64,000 bases of DNA, taken from NCBI GenBank assembly GCA_020746105.1, contig CM036617.1, forward strand, positions 175,364,412-175,428,411, given 5' to 3'. Positions 1-12,322 of this stretch are shown one piece after another. The DNA is from Trogon surrucura. Taxonomy: Eukaryota > Chordata > Aves > Trogoniformes > Trogonidae. Numbering within the stretch: the stretch's first letter is position 1; the number at the start of each line of letters is the position of its first letter. Both the position numbers and the translations under genes were made by a program. The notes beneath the pieces were generated by a model that saw nothing but the letters and a program-made list of their open reading frames with translations, was not told the origin of the DNA and searched no databases.

Positions 1-960
1 TCTGCCTTTTTTCTACCCTCTATCTCCAGGGCACCCACCTCCTTCACCAGAAGGCCTACATTGCCTCTAGTGTTAGTTTTGTCAGCAATGTATTTGAAGA
101 AGCCCTTTCTGTTGTCCTTGACCTCCTTTTCAAGTTTTAATTCCAAGGAGGCCTTAGCTTTTTTCTAATTGCCTCTCTACATTCTCTGACAGCAGTCCTA
201 TACTCCACCCAAGTCGCCAGCCCTTCCTTCTACAATTTATATACCCTCCCCTTCCACCTGAGTCTGCCCAGCAGATCGCTGGTTAACCATGCAGGTCTCC
301 TGGATCTCTTTCTTGATTTCCTACCTGTTGGGATGCACTGATCCTGAGCCTGGAAGAAGTGGCCTTTGAATATTGACCAACTCTCTTGGGCCCCTTTACC
401 TTCCAATTCCCTGTCCCATAGGGTTTCCCCTAGCAATTGCTTAAAAAAGCCAAAGCTGGCCCTGCTGAAGTCCAGAGTTGCGATCCTGCTTAGTATTCTG
501 TTCTTATCGCACAAGATCCTGAACTCTACCCTCTCATGGTCGCTTCACCTAAGATTGCCCTCAATCTTCACTGCTTCAACCAGACCTTCCTTGTTGTTGA
601 GCTCAAGGTCCAGCAGTTCTCCTCTCCTGGTCAGCTTATTCACCATTTACATCAATAAGCTATCGTTTGTGCACTGGAGGAACCTCCTGGACTGAGGATA
701 GCTGGCTACATGGGACTTCCAGCAAACATCTGGGTAGTTGAAATCCCCCATGAGAACCAGGGCCTGGGATTGAGAGGCTGCTGACAGCTGCCTGTAAAAG
801 GCCTCATCAACTTCCTCCTCCTGATCAGGTGGTCTATAGTAGACACCCACCACCGTATCACCTAAGCTAGCCTGCCCCTTAATTCTTACCCACAAACTCT
901 CTACTTGCTCCTTATTTGCCTCTGGATAGATCTTGATACATTCCTGTTTCTCTCTCATGT
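1..960 (-). mobile_element. CR1 LINE fragment (ORF2 endonuclease to linker), cut by window edge
   Basis: Read on the minus strand this is the 5' half of a CR1 retrotransposon ORF2. It enters at the endonuclease domain near 958 and runs towards position 1, so the reverse transcriptase part lies outside the window. The protein-level match is clear, with VGVYYRPPDQ and LVLMGDFNYPDVCW, which are typical of CR1 apurinic-type endonucleases. After about 960 the sequence becomes ordinary AT-rich DNA, which marks the 5' truncation point. Stops and frame changes show that it is dead. Confidence 0.9.
230..958 (-). pseudogene. CR1 ORF2 remnant: endonuclease domain and EN-RT linker
   Basis: In life this would be the N-terminal part of a LINE polyprotein that nicks target DNA for target-primed reverse transcription. 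The upstream piece (958 down to 647) holds the second half of the endonuclease fold, including GDFNYPDVCW, where the D and N are the conserved metal and phosphate binding residues of the family. The frame then breaks between about 646 and 515, where translated linker text continues with a stop and a frame change. It resumes from 514 to 230 as the basic linker (RKSRKRSRRPAWL). The N-terminal endonuclease motifs are missing because of 5' truncation, so it cannot act. Confidence 0.85.
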
Positions 961-3900
961 AAGAAACAACTCCACCACCTCACAGAGATAAATATGCAAG
1001 CACAGTACATAGAGATATTCATCATACCCAAGTGAAATATATTTCCATACCTCAAATGAATAGTCTGATTTGCAATAAAGCCCTATATTGAATTTTTAAA
1101 AAAATTTACTTTTATTACAGTGTATCTGTTCTTCATCTTGGATCCAAGTAAATAAATTGGTCGAAATAAGTGAACAGTGATGGAAGATCTTTTAACAGCT
1201 TTCAGACAAAGTACTTTATATATGGAAAATTCTAAGAAGTGATTTAAGGTTTCCTTTAACAGGGTTTGAGGATGGTTTTTCCTCTGGAATATGACGTAAG
1301 ATGTCAGAGCCTGAAAGCTTGACATTTGGTTGTTTTGTTTCAAGTTTTTCTATTTCTCCATCTGCCAAAGGGAGAGGAAAATACTTATATTCTTTCTGTC
1401 ATCTTGCAGCCTTTCTGTAATCACAGAAATCTTTTTCAGATTTTTTTTCAGGCTTTCTGTTGTAATCTGGAAATTTATATTTCAAGTCAAATGAATTATA
1501 AATCCTGTCAGCTTGCTCAACTAAAAGGCAAATTTGATATTTATGTATGTATCATTTTTAACTCCCTGAGCAACAACAACAAAAAAGAAAGTTCTTAAGT
1601 TTTTTTTTCACAACAGTTTTACACTTCTTAACTAGCTGTCTATCAGTGTGAAACATTCTGTCAAGTACAAATAAATTAGAATACATTTACTAAAGCTGGC
1701 AGAAAACTTGACATTGTAAATCAGTACTTGGGGAATAGCATAGTACAAGGTCACCTTCCAGCAGAGGTTGACTGTGTCTTTATGTGGAATAAGTTTCCTT
1801 TTCCATTAAATTAAAGGTAGAAAATCAAATGAATATAAAGAGAAACAAAAAAGTCATCAGTGTAGAGTGCAGATTTAGATTAAATTTGAATTCATAAAGA
1901 CTTTTTCTTCCTATATTAACAAGTAAAAAAATCAGGTTAGGATTTTTATTTACCACAACTGCTTGAAGTCTGATTACTTTTTTTATTTAACAAGGTAATT
2001 AAAAAAAAAAGGAATTCTTTTAGAAGGAAATAAATCAAGACTTAAGTCTAAAGTTAAAACACAGAAAGACAGAAGTCAGGCTGAATTTCTTGAAGCTGAG
2101 TTATGAAATTTCAACCTAGGCAAGACTCTAAATTTTAAACCTAGACATATTTACTATAATTTGTAATAAAAATCAAATTTCCATGTGAGATTACTAATTT
2201 TGAAAGCCTTATTTTCTGGTTGTCCAATTTACACACCTGTCAAAATACTAATTCTTTGAAAAACCCATTTCAGTAAATGTACTTACAGTAGTCACTGCCA
2301 TGCATTGCAGTACATGTTTGTAGAACTGAACTTGGTGAAGTTTTAGAGTAGTTATCTTGAATGTTTATTATTTTATTTTATCACCACATTGGGAAATGAA
2401 GGTAGAGTTACTGATCTTATTCATCTGTGGATATTTTTCAGCAGACATGTGATACAGAAACTGAGTTAAGAAAGTATAAAGAAGAATTTCTGTGGTAAAG
2501 AACATGTGAAAAACCCCACAAACATGATTTGATATTTTGAGAAATAAATAAAACATTGCAAAGAGAAAATTCGTAGAAACTTTCCCTGAGATTAAATCCA
2601 GCCCAGTCCAATGTACCTACAAGTGACAGATATTTTACATCAAGAAACCTCGAAACAGACTCATAATTCAATAGGGAGAATGTCTTTTGATTGGTTGATG
2701 TCTTGAATCATGAAGGACCTATTTCACTCTACAATCTTAATGTACTTATCATTTTGATAATCTCCCACTATTTTAGTTTCTGAGATAGTTGTGACCATTT
2801 TAGGCCACTGTGTGGCCGCTTGAGTCCTTTAGATTAACTGTATAAAATGAATTAAATCCTACCAGACTTCAAGTTTTTATCTTCACATTTTGCAGAAGGA
2901 ACGGGTAAGTAGAAATCTCTAATTTATTATCTTTGTGCATTCACTGTTTTTGTTAGCTGTTATCCTGTTCCTCACGTCATTAATTTCTGCTCTGAATTGC
3001 ATTCAGTAGTTCCTGTTTTCCCAAATGTCGGTAATTACTGCTGTATTTTGTCTCAGACCTCCTGTTTCTAATGGCTCTAAAGACACAAGTTTAATAAAAG
3101 TCAACAAATTATAATTATTTTTTTTAGCATGGCATAAAATGAGTCCAGTAGAAATAGGTATACATAGTTGCAGCATTATGCAAGGATGCATTTATTGATT
3201 GGTCAACAGTAGATCTAGAATAATACTGAGGGAAGAAAGACAATTTACAAAATGTGATGTAAATTGAGTAAAATGGGTGTCTGCATTCAGCAGAGCAACA
3301 GATGTTATTGAGGTTTTCCTTTGTCCTGAGCATAGAAAGAAAACAGCACTACACATGTGAAGATTTGTCATCCAGAACTGATTTACTGATAGCACAGTAA
3401 TCCCTCCTTATTTAAAGGCAAACCAATCAGCTCTGCCCATTGAGCACCATACAAGATTACTTCATTTCATGAGGAATTATCAGTTTTCTATTCTGTAGCT
3501 TTTTCTGGTTCTGTCCTTCATTACTGGAATTAAAGGTAACAACTGTTTCATGCTTTTCCCCTTACAAAGCTACCATATTCAAGATGTACTGGTCAAAGCC
3601 AGTTCTACCATGGTTGTCAGTTTGTTACTTTAGGCAAACCACTATTTTTCTCTTTAGTCTAGATGAGAGGAATTTCTCACATGTTTTTGTCTTTGAAGTG
3701 CTGTCTTTGTAAATGAGACTTCCTGGACATGTTGTTGTAGAGCATATGTTCCACTACACCTGAATTCCCACACAAATTACATGTGTATATTTATGTTCAG
3801 ATGCTCACAGCAACCTTACAAAGTAATATATTCAACCCCAGATCCAGATTGCTTAATATACTGGGTATTTGAAAGGATTAATATGCACAATGAAAAATCT

Positions 3901-6900
3901 GTAGCACTCAGTCCTATCCCGTCTTGATTTTGTTATAATATAATCCCAGTCTCTGATTATAATGTAGAGGTAGCTGCCAAGAAGATACTGATAAGACAGA
4001 TCATTCTGTCCACACCAGCTGAAGGAGTTCCAGAAAGAACAATTATTTAAGTGCTTGTGATCTAAATACAAAAGAACATTGATATAATTTCAAACGAACT
4101 TTCTTCTGTGGTTGCTTGGTGGTCTTTAAGAGCGTATTCCAAGGTTTCTACACATTAAAAATACATTTTTTCACGCTAGAATTGTGAATGTCTACACTAA
4201 ATATCTTCAGAAGAATGGAGCGGTCTTTTAGCATTCCAGTGAAGGTCTATAGTCTTGTCTCTTGCCCTGCCCTTTCTCATGAGGGCAGCTGCGATACGGT
4301 CTGAGCGCCCAGGTCTACTGCAGTTCAGCACCAACCAGTTGCTAATGAAATGAGATTGTCATGATGATCAGAGATAGGTTCACAGTCCCCTCTTTAGTAA
4401 TGCAAGTTCTCAGAAGAGTCTGAGAGGTAAAATCACTCAAAAGGGGCAGAATAAAGGCCAGAGAAAATTTCTGAATGTGCAGGTCTGTGAGAAGAGACAA
4501 AAAATAATTTAAGATGTTTCTTCTCTTTCCATCTCTGCTTGGAGCCTGTTCTGTCTGCCAAATGTTTAGAGTAGAGGAAGAACTGTGAGGAATTTAATTT
4601 TAAAACACATTGTTATTTAAGAATGATACTTGGGAGAAGATTCTCAAGAAATCTCATAAAATTAATTCTTTGGGATGTTTTCCGTCTCTGTGTCCAGACA
4701 CAATGGCCTGTGGCCTCTTTTGAATTTATTTTCAAAAACCATGTACACACCCAGTTCTTTCGGGGATGATTTTGAGACTTCCCTTGAATTTCTATCATCT
4801 GTTACAGAAAGTCATTGATAACTATTATTGTAGAAACCTTACTCCCATTGCCTCTCCTCATTCATTCCTCATTATTTCTACTGTGTTTCGCTAGAAGACA
4901 TGAAAAGATCTTCAGTTTTTCCATAGAACGTGTTAATGTTGCAACATATGTTATCAGCCAATCTGACTCCTTTTTGCAGGACAACTTGTATTTTGAGACT
5001 TTTTTTTTTCCACTCTGGAGACTGCAGGCCACATGCTGTTACTTTATATTGACCTCAGCAGACCCTGCCTTATTCTTCTATTTTCACTAGATTTCCATGG
5101 GTGTAATTCAGTGCTGCATAAGCTCCTGTTGGCTTACAAGTACATAAACAGCAAGACAACTGGTGTTTGTATACTATAATCTACCTGAGCATCATAATAT
5201 TTCTGCATATCTTCTAGATAGATCATAGAATTCTGACAATAATACAGAAGTTACATAAGAAGTCAAGACATCTTTTTTTGTTGAGATGACTTAGTCTGGG
5301 AAATGAACTGTTGTTGCCTTTGCATTACCGTATGAGATCACTTTTAGTATGTTTCTTTTAAAAAATGAGTACTTAGTGTGTTCAGGCACTCAAGAAGCCA
5401 GCTGTTACAGGATTAGTCAGTTCCTGATTTATTAGAAGCATTATCTTAGATTTACAACCTTATTATAGGTCCATTTACATAAGTAAATCTAGAAAGATTA
5501 ACTCTAAATGTGAAAAATATTTTGGTTTTTTGAACTGCCATGTGCTGTGCCAGGCTAGACATTTGCTCTGAAGTCAGAAGAAAATTCCGCTTCAAGAATT
5601 AAGAGATTTAACTGGTATAATGAAGTCTACTTACTGCCAACTTCTCATATATATTTTCATTGGTACTGCATGCAAGACCTAAGTAATTCAACTAGACAGA
5701 AGCACATCACTGACTAAAGTGATTGCCCATTATGTTTCTTTATCAGTTTAAAAGCTTTCCTTGTGAAAAATTTCAGCAGAAGCTTATGAACGCTGCAACA
5801 AAGAATTGCTTTTGTGAAACGCTGAGAGGCCTGGTGTGGAAATGGAAACCACTACTGGGTTTTGTAAACAACAAAATGGTCACTCTGTGCTACCTCTTTC
5901 AAACTAGACTTTTTCCAGATATGAAAGATTTTTAGTTCTCATCTTTTAAGAATTACTGTGGTTTTTAAGATTTATTATTTTAGATAGTCATCATAATGAA
6001 TAAGAATAGGGTGTGAAGACTTAAATAGACATGCCTTTAATACTAAATATATTTTTTTTAAATATGACTGAGCCACTAACGTGCTAGTCTGATTGATTTC
6101 AGCTGAGCGTGTTAAAAATACAGTATCTAAAATTACCATCTTTGAGGTGAGAATTAAGAATCCTGGAATATCTTTACTATTTTCAAAGTTCAAGATAGCC
6201 TACTGAAGTATTAAATTCCAGAAGTATGAAAACAGTACTGGTAGAGGTTAGACAGAGTGTACAGAGCACAAGATCATGCTGGCACAGGGTAGGTAAAACA
6301 CATACAATGATTTATTTCTGTTATTTCTAATATTCATGAATTGTATCTGGTGTATAAGAAGCACTAAATCAAATGGAGCATATCAGGTTTACAATCTATG
6401 TACGTTGTATGAAATATTAGAGCAGTGCTAAAAATGTGAATATCATAGAAGTCATTTAGCATGGCTGGAATGTGTAGACTAAAGAAAAGAATGTTATAGT
6501 AAATTTTAAGAAGCCTGTGCCAAGGGGTCGTTTCATCCTGCTGAAGAAAATATCTCTAAAAATTTTAGCAAATTTGTGATGATTCGCTGTACTTACTGCT
6601 CTACCTGAATAGGAGGATGAAATAGATCAGTGCTGGAAATGGCTGACTGGTTGACAGCAGAGAATTTAAATGTACCCAAAGCTGGAGACGGAGACTGACC
6701 ATCAGGCGCAGTCTGAGGCAAATGGGCTGTCCTCAGATCACGTACTAGAACTTAGGTCAGTCCGGTGGTACAGTCACTCTATGTACCAGAAGATCAAAAA
6801 GTCAATTCTTGGTCAGAAGTTCCTGTTCTGCACAGTTCCATCTTGAACAAAGCTAGAGATTGGTAGATCAGAGCTGCAGCAAGGCTTGTATGAACAGGGA

Positions 6901-9663
6901 TGTCAAGACACTTTTCTGAAGGTATATTCTGTATCAATCTTATACAAAAATTATGTTCCTTGTTCAGAACATTATACATGTATAAGGATTTTTATAGCTA
7001 ATTTAACTAATCTTTCTAAATGTATTCTGGAAGAATCAGAAATTCCTCATTATCAATATTTGCAAAAAGTAGATAGAAAACCTGAATATGTCTTGTCATC
7101 TTAAGGAGAATTCTAGCTGTAATTTCTTTTGTCATGTAAACGGTGCTTTCCAGCCCCTCCTTTCTCTGAGTGTGTAACCCATTATTAGAATGATACTGAA
7201 AATTTAAGCTATTTCTTAAACCATCTTGGAAATGCTTGTTTGATGTGCGCTTCCATTTTATGTGATTATATATGTGACTTATAGTGAAACGCCAGTTTTC
7301 CTAAATCTCACTCAAGTTTTCATCAAGAATATGGCACATAGACATGTTTTAACCTTTTCATCTTTAGTCGAAAAAAGACTACTTTGTGTATAGGATAGTT
7401 TCGTTATCAGAACTTCCATGAACTTTCATAGGGTCCATTAGTCCATATCATTAACTGATTTTCAGCTATGTGCACCCAATCTCAGATCACATCAGCATTG
7501 TATTCTGTTGTGTTTCCCCCAGAACTAAATAATTTAAAGACTTATACTCACTGGAAACATCCTATAATTAGAAGTGAAGGTTCTGAGGTAACTACACATC
7601 TGCTCAAGTATGGTCCAGAGGGAATGAATAAGCAAGTACTCCATTAGGCACTCAGATATTGTCATTAAATCCTCCAGCATCCTCAGGAATCTAGTCATGT
7701 AGTCATGCTCTTGGTGGCTTCAATGGCTGTCCTCAAAAATCTAGAATTTAAGGACTTACTAGAAAAGTAGAACCTCAGACCAAAAACATATAGAAGGCTT
7801 GTTGGTACTTGACTTGCTGTACATTAAGTGTAATTAAAATGTTAAAGTAATAGTCAAAGAGCAAGCCAGCTAATTAACAGCAAGTTTAACTGGAAACAAT
7901 GATCCTAACACATAGCGGGGATGCAAGAGGGATGAAAAGCAATTAATAAAGATGAAACGATATGGAGATGAGCCACTTGAAGGAGTGAATGAATTTGGAG
8001 GGGATGGGAGACCAGGGCTGTGCAGGAAAAATTAATTGCACTTGTAAACATTTTTAATTTTCCAGATAGTTCCTGCCCATCCAGGAATGAGTAGAATGAC
8101 AAGTCCTGACTATTCAGCAGTGACAGGACACATTTTCTCTAGTACTACTGGTAAGCTTTCTGAACCTGTCACTGCTCTGAGTACAGTCTTGTGCTGTCTT
8201 AACTTACTGTTTTTCACTTAAGGAGTTATCATGACAAATCTGGGGCATGAATCATTCGACCTGGTTGTAAGAGAGATCAGGGATATTGTGTATGTGTGAG
8301 GATTCTCTGGTGTTATGTGTATCCCTGCTCCTTCCTGCAGTCTGTTCATCCATGCACTGGTGAGAAATCACCCCGGGAGGTCCTGTACACACTCTCGAGG
8401 AGTGGGGCCCTACCTGCTGGTACCTTCAGTCCCTAAGATGCAGCTTTGAGGCTTGTGATGTACTGCAGGAAGAAAGTGTTTGCATTGGCAAACACCTTTG
8501 CAAAGAGTTAGGGTAAAAATGGTAGAATGGGTCAACAGTTGGTGCAAATCACCACAGCAAATCTTCCATTAAAAAAACAGAGCATGAAGGCAAAGAGGAC
8601 TCACAGAAGTTTTACAATTTCTTCACTATTAAGTTGTTCTAAAATTAAAAACCCACACCTGCACAGGTGAAAATGAAATATCAAGCATGTCATAGCCACT
8701 GAACACGTAAATCTGATCCTAGCACAATAACAAAGACTGTATGAATTTTCCACAGAAAAGTAGGAAAGAAATACTAGAATAAGTCTGAGATAAGAGGATA
8801 ACTAACGAGTAGAGTAAATATGGTAAAATTATACTTGAAAAGTGCACAGGCAAATATTCTTCAAATATATTTGATCATGGGTGGATTTGGAATTTGTGGT
8901 TATTTTATTCTTATGTTTACTTCTTTATAATGTTTGAAAAGAAACTTAAAGTCTGATACTTAGCGAAAACATAAACTATTGCACAATTACTCAATTATCT
9001 TGAAAAGTCCTACTGGGATTGCAGGTGGTTATGGTCATAAATGGGGATGGTCCAAAACTTTGAACAAGAATCTCTTGAAACGGGACTTTTATTTCAGGTA
9101 GCCTGAACATATAGCTGACATATATCACAAAAATATCAGAGAAAGAAACGTTTGCATAACATATCCAAAAGAGAATGTGATCAATTTCAATTTTGAAAAG
9201 GATAATGTTGAATTTTAATATTTTTCATGGAAACGGAAAAAAAAAAAGTGACTGATGATTGTTTTGATCTTATAAACCACAGAATTTATCTTATGCATAA
9301 CAAAGATCCTAATGTGAATGATTAGGACTCTACTGAGAAAAGAGCTTTAAACCTAATATAACATTTCTACACAGTAAGATTTTCTGGCTCTCTGTTTAAA
9401 TCAGAAACAGTTGTTTATTATAAGCAAATGAATATAACAAGATAGGATTATTTTGATATAAAAATAAAAATCAAAAGACTGGATGCAAAAATGCATAAGA
9501 TCATGTCCAGCATTTCTTTGCAATGTAAAGACAGTAACTGTTTTCTATTAAAACCCAAGATTATTCCTAACTGCATAGAAAATTCTTGACGGAGGGTTTT
9601 TACAGCGCGCAGTAAACCAAACATTTTACTGTTTTACTGAATATTTACTCAGCTCTATTCTCA
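961..9663. other. AT-rich non-coding interval, no gene seen
   Basis: This is about 8.7 kb of AT-rich unique-looking DNA. Frames of up to about 90 codons occur (for example near 1083-1598 and 4815-5090), but they have low-complexity, AT-driven composition and match no family I know. Small GC-richer patches lie near 4240-4340, 6690-6750 and 8330-8460 and are unexplained. A splice-like 9-base candidate at 2896-2904 is listed separately. I see no RNA gene. Confidence 0.6.
2896..2904 (+). other. Candidate 9-base microexon (weak)
   Basis: A pyrimidine-rich tract ending in TTTTGCAG (to 2895) is followed after nine bases, aaggaacgg, by a near-perfect donor GTAAGT (2905-2910). The nine bases would read Lys-Glu-Arg in one phase. 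Neuronal microexons of 3-27 bases do look like this, but so can chance pairs in 64 kb of intron-like DNA. No flanking exon is recognised. Confidence 0.12.
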
Positions 9664-9670
9664 AATAAAT
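9664..9670. repeat. Probable target-site duplication, left copy
   Basis: The 7-mer aataaat directly precedes the CR1 3' tail. An identical copy sits at 10618-10624, just outside the other end of the element. A/T-only content makes chance identity more likely than for a mixed word. Confidence 0.5.
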
Positions 9671-10617
9671 CATAGAATCATAGAATCATAGAATGTTAGG
9701 GATTGGAAGGGACCTCGAAAGATCATCAAGTCCAATCCCCCTGCCAGAGCAGGAACGCCTAGATTATGCTACACAGGAACGTGTCCAGACAGGTCTTGAA
9801 TGTCTCCAGAGAAGGAGACTCCACAACCTCCCTGGGCAGCCTGTTGCAGTGTTCTGCCACCCTCACTGAGAAGAAGTTTCTTCTCGAGTTTAAGCGGAAC
9901 CTCTTATGTTCCAGTTTCAGCCCATTACCCCTTGTCCTATCAGTGGTTGTCACCGAGAAGAGCCTGGCTCCATCCTCGTGACACTCCCCCTTGATATATT
10001 TGTAAACATTAATGAGGTCACCCCTCAGCCTCCTCTTCTCCAAACTAAAGAGACCCAGCTCCCTCAGCCTTTTCTCATAAGGGAGATGCTCCACTCCCTT
10101 AATCATCCTAGTTGCCCTGTGCTGGACTCTCTCCAGCAGTTCCCTGTCTTTCTTAAACTGAGGGGCCCAGAACTGGACACAATATTCCAGATGGGGTCTC
10201 ACCAGGGCAGAGTAGAGGGGAAGGAGAACCTCTCTTGACCTACTAACCACCCCTCTTCTAATACACCCCAGGATGCCATTGGCCTTCCTGGCCGCAAGGG
10301 CACAGTGCTGGCTCATGGTCATCCTGCTGTCCACCAAGACTCCCAGGTCCCTTTCCCCTACACTGCTCTCTAATAAGTCATTCCCCAACTTATACTGGAA
10401 CCCGAGGTTGTTCCTACCCAGATGCAAGACTCTACACTTACCCTTGTTATATTTCATTAAATTTTTCCCCACCCAACCCTCCAGCCTGTCCAGGTCTCGC
10501 TGGATGGCAGCACAGCCTTCTGGTGTGTCAGCCACTCCTCCCAGCTTGGTGTCATCAGCAAACTTGCTGATAGTACTCTCTAGTCCCTCATCCAAGTCAT
10601 CGATGAATATATTGAAT
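9671..10617 (-). mobile_element. CR1 LINE, 5'-truncated, best preserved copy
   Basis: This is a minus-strand CR1 whose 3' end is on the left. The tail catagaatcatagaatcat at 9671 is the reverse complement of the CR1 terminal (ATTCTATG)n repeat. It runs through the 3' UTR and ORF2 to a 5' truncation at about 10617, inside the codons for [12 protein letters not shown]. The 7-base word aataaat occurs immediately outside both ends, consistent with a target-site duplication. The 3' UTR with the CTGCTCTGGCAGG-like segment places it with the 52544 element. Confidence 0.95.
9759..10617 (-). pseudogene. CR1 ORF2 C-terminal half (RT palm to C-terminus), open frame
   Basis: This is the C-terminal part of a non-LTR reverse transcriptase, about 286 codons without a stop. 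It begins in the palm domain at [12 protein letters not shown] and includes the catalytic FADD box ([11 protein letters not shown]). It continues through the thumb and the CR1-type C-terminal region ([44 protein letters not shown]) and ends at the natural stop after DTFLCSII. The frame stays open into unrelated flanking DNA as far as 10772, which adds non-CR1 residues. The fingers motifs and the endonuclease are missing through truncation, so the fragment cannot retrotranspose. The lack of stops suggests that it is the youngest CR1 here. Confidence 0.88.
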
Positions 10618-10624
10618 AATAAAT
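10618..10624. repeat. Probable target-site duplication, right copy
   Basis: Same 7-mer aataaat as at 9664-9670. It lies exactly where similarity to CR1 stops: the element would continue with a CAG at this point. Confidence 0.5.
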
Positions 10625-12200
10625 GCAGGAAATGTGAATAGTTTGGGGAAAAAAATACTACTTTTACCAAACACAAGCAAGAAATTTCAGCAAGAAATAT
10701 CTGATATAAGGGAACAAAGTCAAAGGAGTTAAGATATAGGACAGATTCGTGTGGTCCAATATTTGTTATCATTATTCTGTTTTTGATGTAAGTAACATCA
10801 CAGTTTTATTTTTACTTACAAGGCCAATTTGTATTTATTTGATTTGCTGAAAGTTTATTTAAAATTATGTGTTTCCTGTGCTGCCTCCTTATCCATGTGT
10901 TTGTATTACTTTATTCTGTTGCTTCTTCTCAAGACATCCTCTAGATTAGGAATTACAAATTCTTTGCTCTACATTTTAAAATCCAACTACATATCCTGGG
11001 TTTAATATTTTGCAGTAGTTACATCTCTTTTGAGGTTTACATTCCATTTAAGATAATGTTGATCATTTAAAGATAATTCGGATGGGAATGACATTATGAT
11101 TATCTTTTCCACTGCTGCTTAGTAAAACTAAGAAGGAAAGAAATTTTAAACCTAATCCTGGTTAAGTGCCACTGATCTGCTGATTGGCAGCTTGACAAAG
11201 CAGAACACTTAGTTGTCACCCTGTGGGATACATTGACAGTAACTTCATTGTCTGATGTTATAAACCTAAGTAATTTCTTTTGTCATTCCTCTGCTACTAG
11301 TAAAGAAATACAGGCTCATAAAGAAAGGGACCCATTTAATCCTGAAAACCTCTATCTCCATTGAAAGTTAAAAGAGATATTCACCGAAGCTGCACAACTT
11401 CTAGATATCTGATTTGTGAAAGATGGAAAAAACTTATTGCTTCTTTAAGAATCTGGTGCTGAGCAAGAAAGGAAATATGGTACATAAAGGTCTCTGTACA
11501 TTCCTTTCCTTTATAAAATGATCATCCATAGGCAAAAATATTTTTTGATCTATTTTATAGTTTAACAGCTAATTTCTTCTTTCAAGTGTCACTTTTATAT
11601 GTACATATATAATTCTCTGACGTATGAAATCTTTCAGAAGTGAATTTCATTATGTGATCTGGAAAGACTGTGGATTGCTCCCTTCCTGTACTCCCACATG
11701 TTTATACTTCCCTTCAGAATCTGCAATGAGTCACAGAGTGATAGTTTTCTCATGGAAGGAGAAACAATTTTATGACATCTGTATATACTGCAATACCATT
11801 TGAAAAACCTGCTAGTTGGTAATGCTTTAGCATATATAAAATACAGGGTTATAAAATGCATGTTCTGAATGGAAACTCTGAAATGTATGAGTAATTTTCA
11901 ACCTAGGATGCTTCTTCCTAAGTCAAAACATAATATCTAGGTTGCACAGAGCCACAGAATATCAGGAACTGAGAACTGTCCAGCTGCTGAGCAAAATAAA
12001 TTATCCTCTTAAAAGTAAATGACTTTAGCAATAGCTCATTTTATTGTTTTTGCTTTTTCATAATGTGCAAAACAATTAAAGACATTCATTGTGGCTTGAT
12101 GTATATAAGGTGGAAGTCCAACAGAGAGAGTCTCTCCTTTTCAGTATACTTTAATTGGTTGCATAAGATCTTATATAAAGCCTGAAGAACAAATAATTTA
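10625..12200. other. AT-rich non-coding interval
   Basis: No recognisable gene or repeat. Only short chance frames are present, such as a 75-codon minus frame near 11634-11861 with no family features. Confidence 0.6.
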
Positions 12201-12322
12201 CCTTTAAGTATTGAAGGGCTACAACAATGTGTCCCTGCAGCCTTCTGCAGGCTGAATAACCCCAACTCTCTCAGCCTGTCCCCAGAGGAGATGTGCTCCA
12301 TCCCTCTGATAATTCTTGTGGT
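12201..12322 (-). mobile_element. Short CR1 ORF2 scrap
   Basis: About 120 bases read on the minus strand as the CR1 C-terminal region: [20 protein letters not shown], the same segment as [13 protein letters not shown] in the 9671 copy. Both ends are lost: there is no tail on the left, and similarity fades in the TTTAAGTATTG stretch near 12201. It is diverged and probably old. Confidence 0.8.

Noticed and set aside
9766-10641. Several plus-strand frames of up to 122 codons
   Set aside because: They are antisense shadows of the minus-strand CR1 ORF2.
11940-11975. gccacagaatatcagg as a CR1 tail
   Set aside because: Only about a dozen bases resemble a tail and no CR1 body follows.
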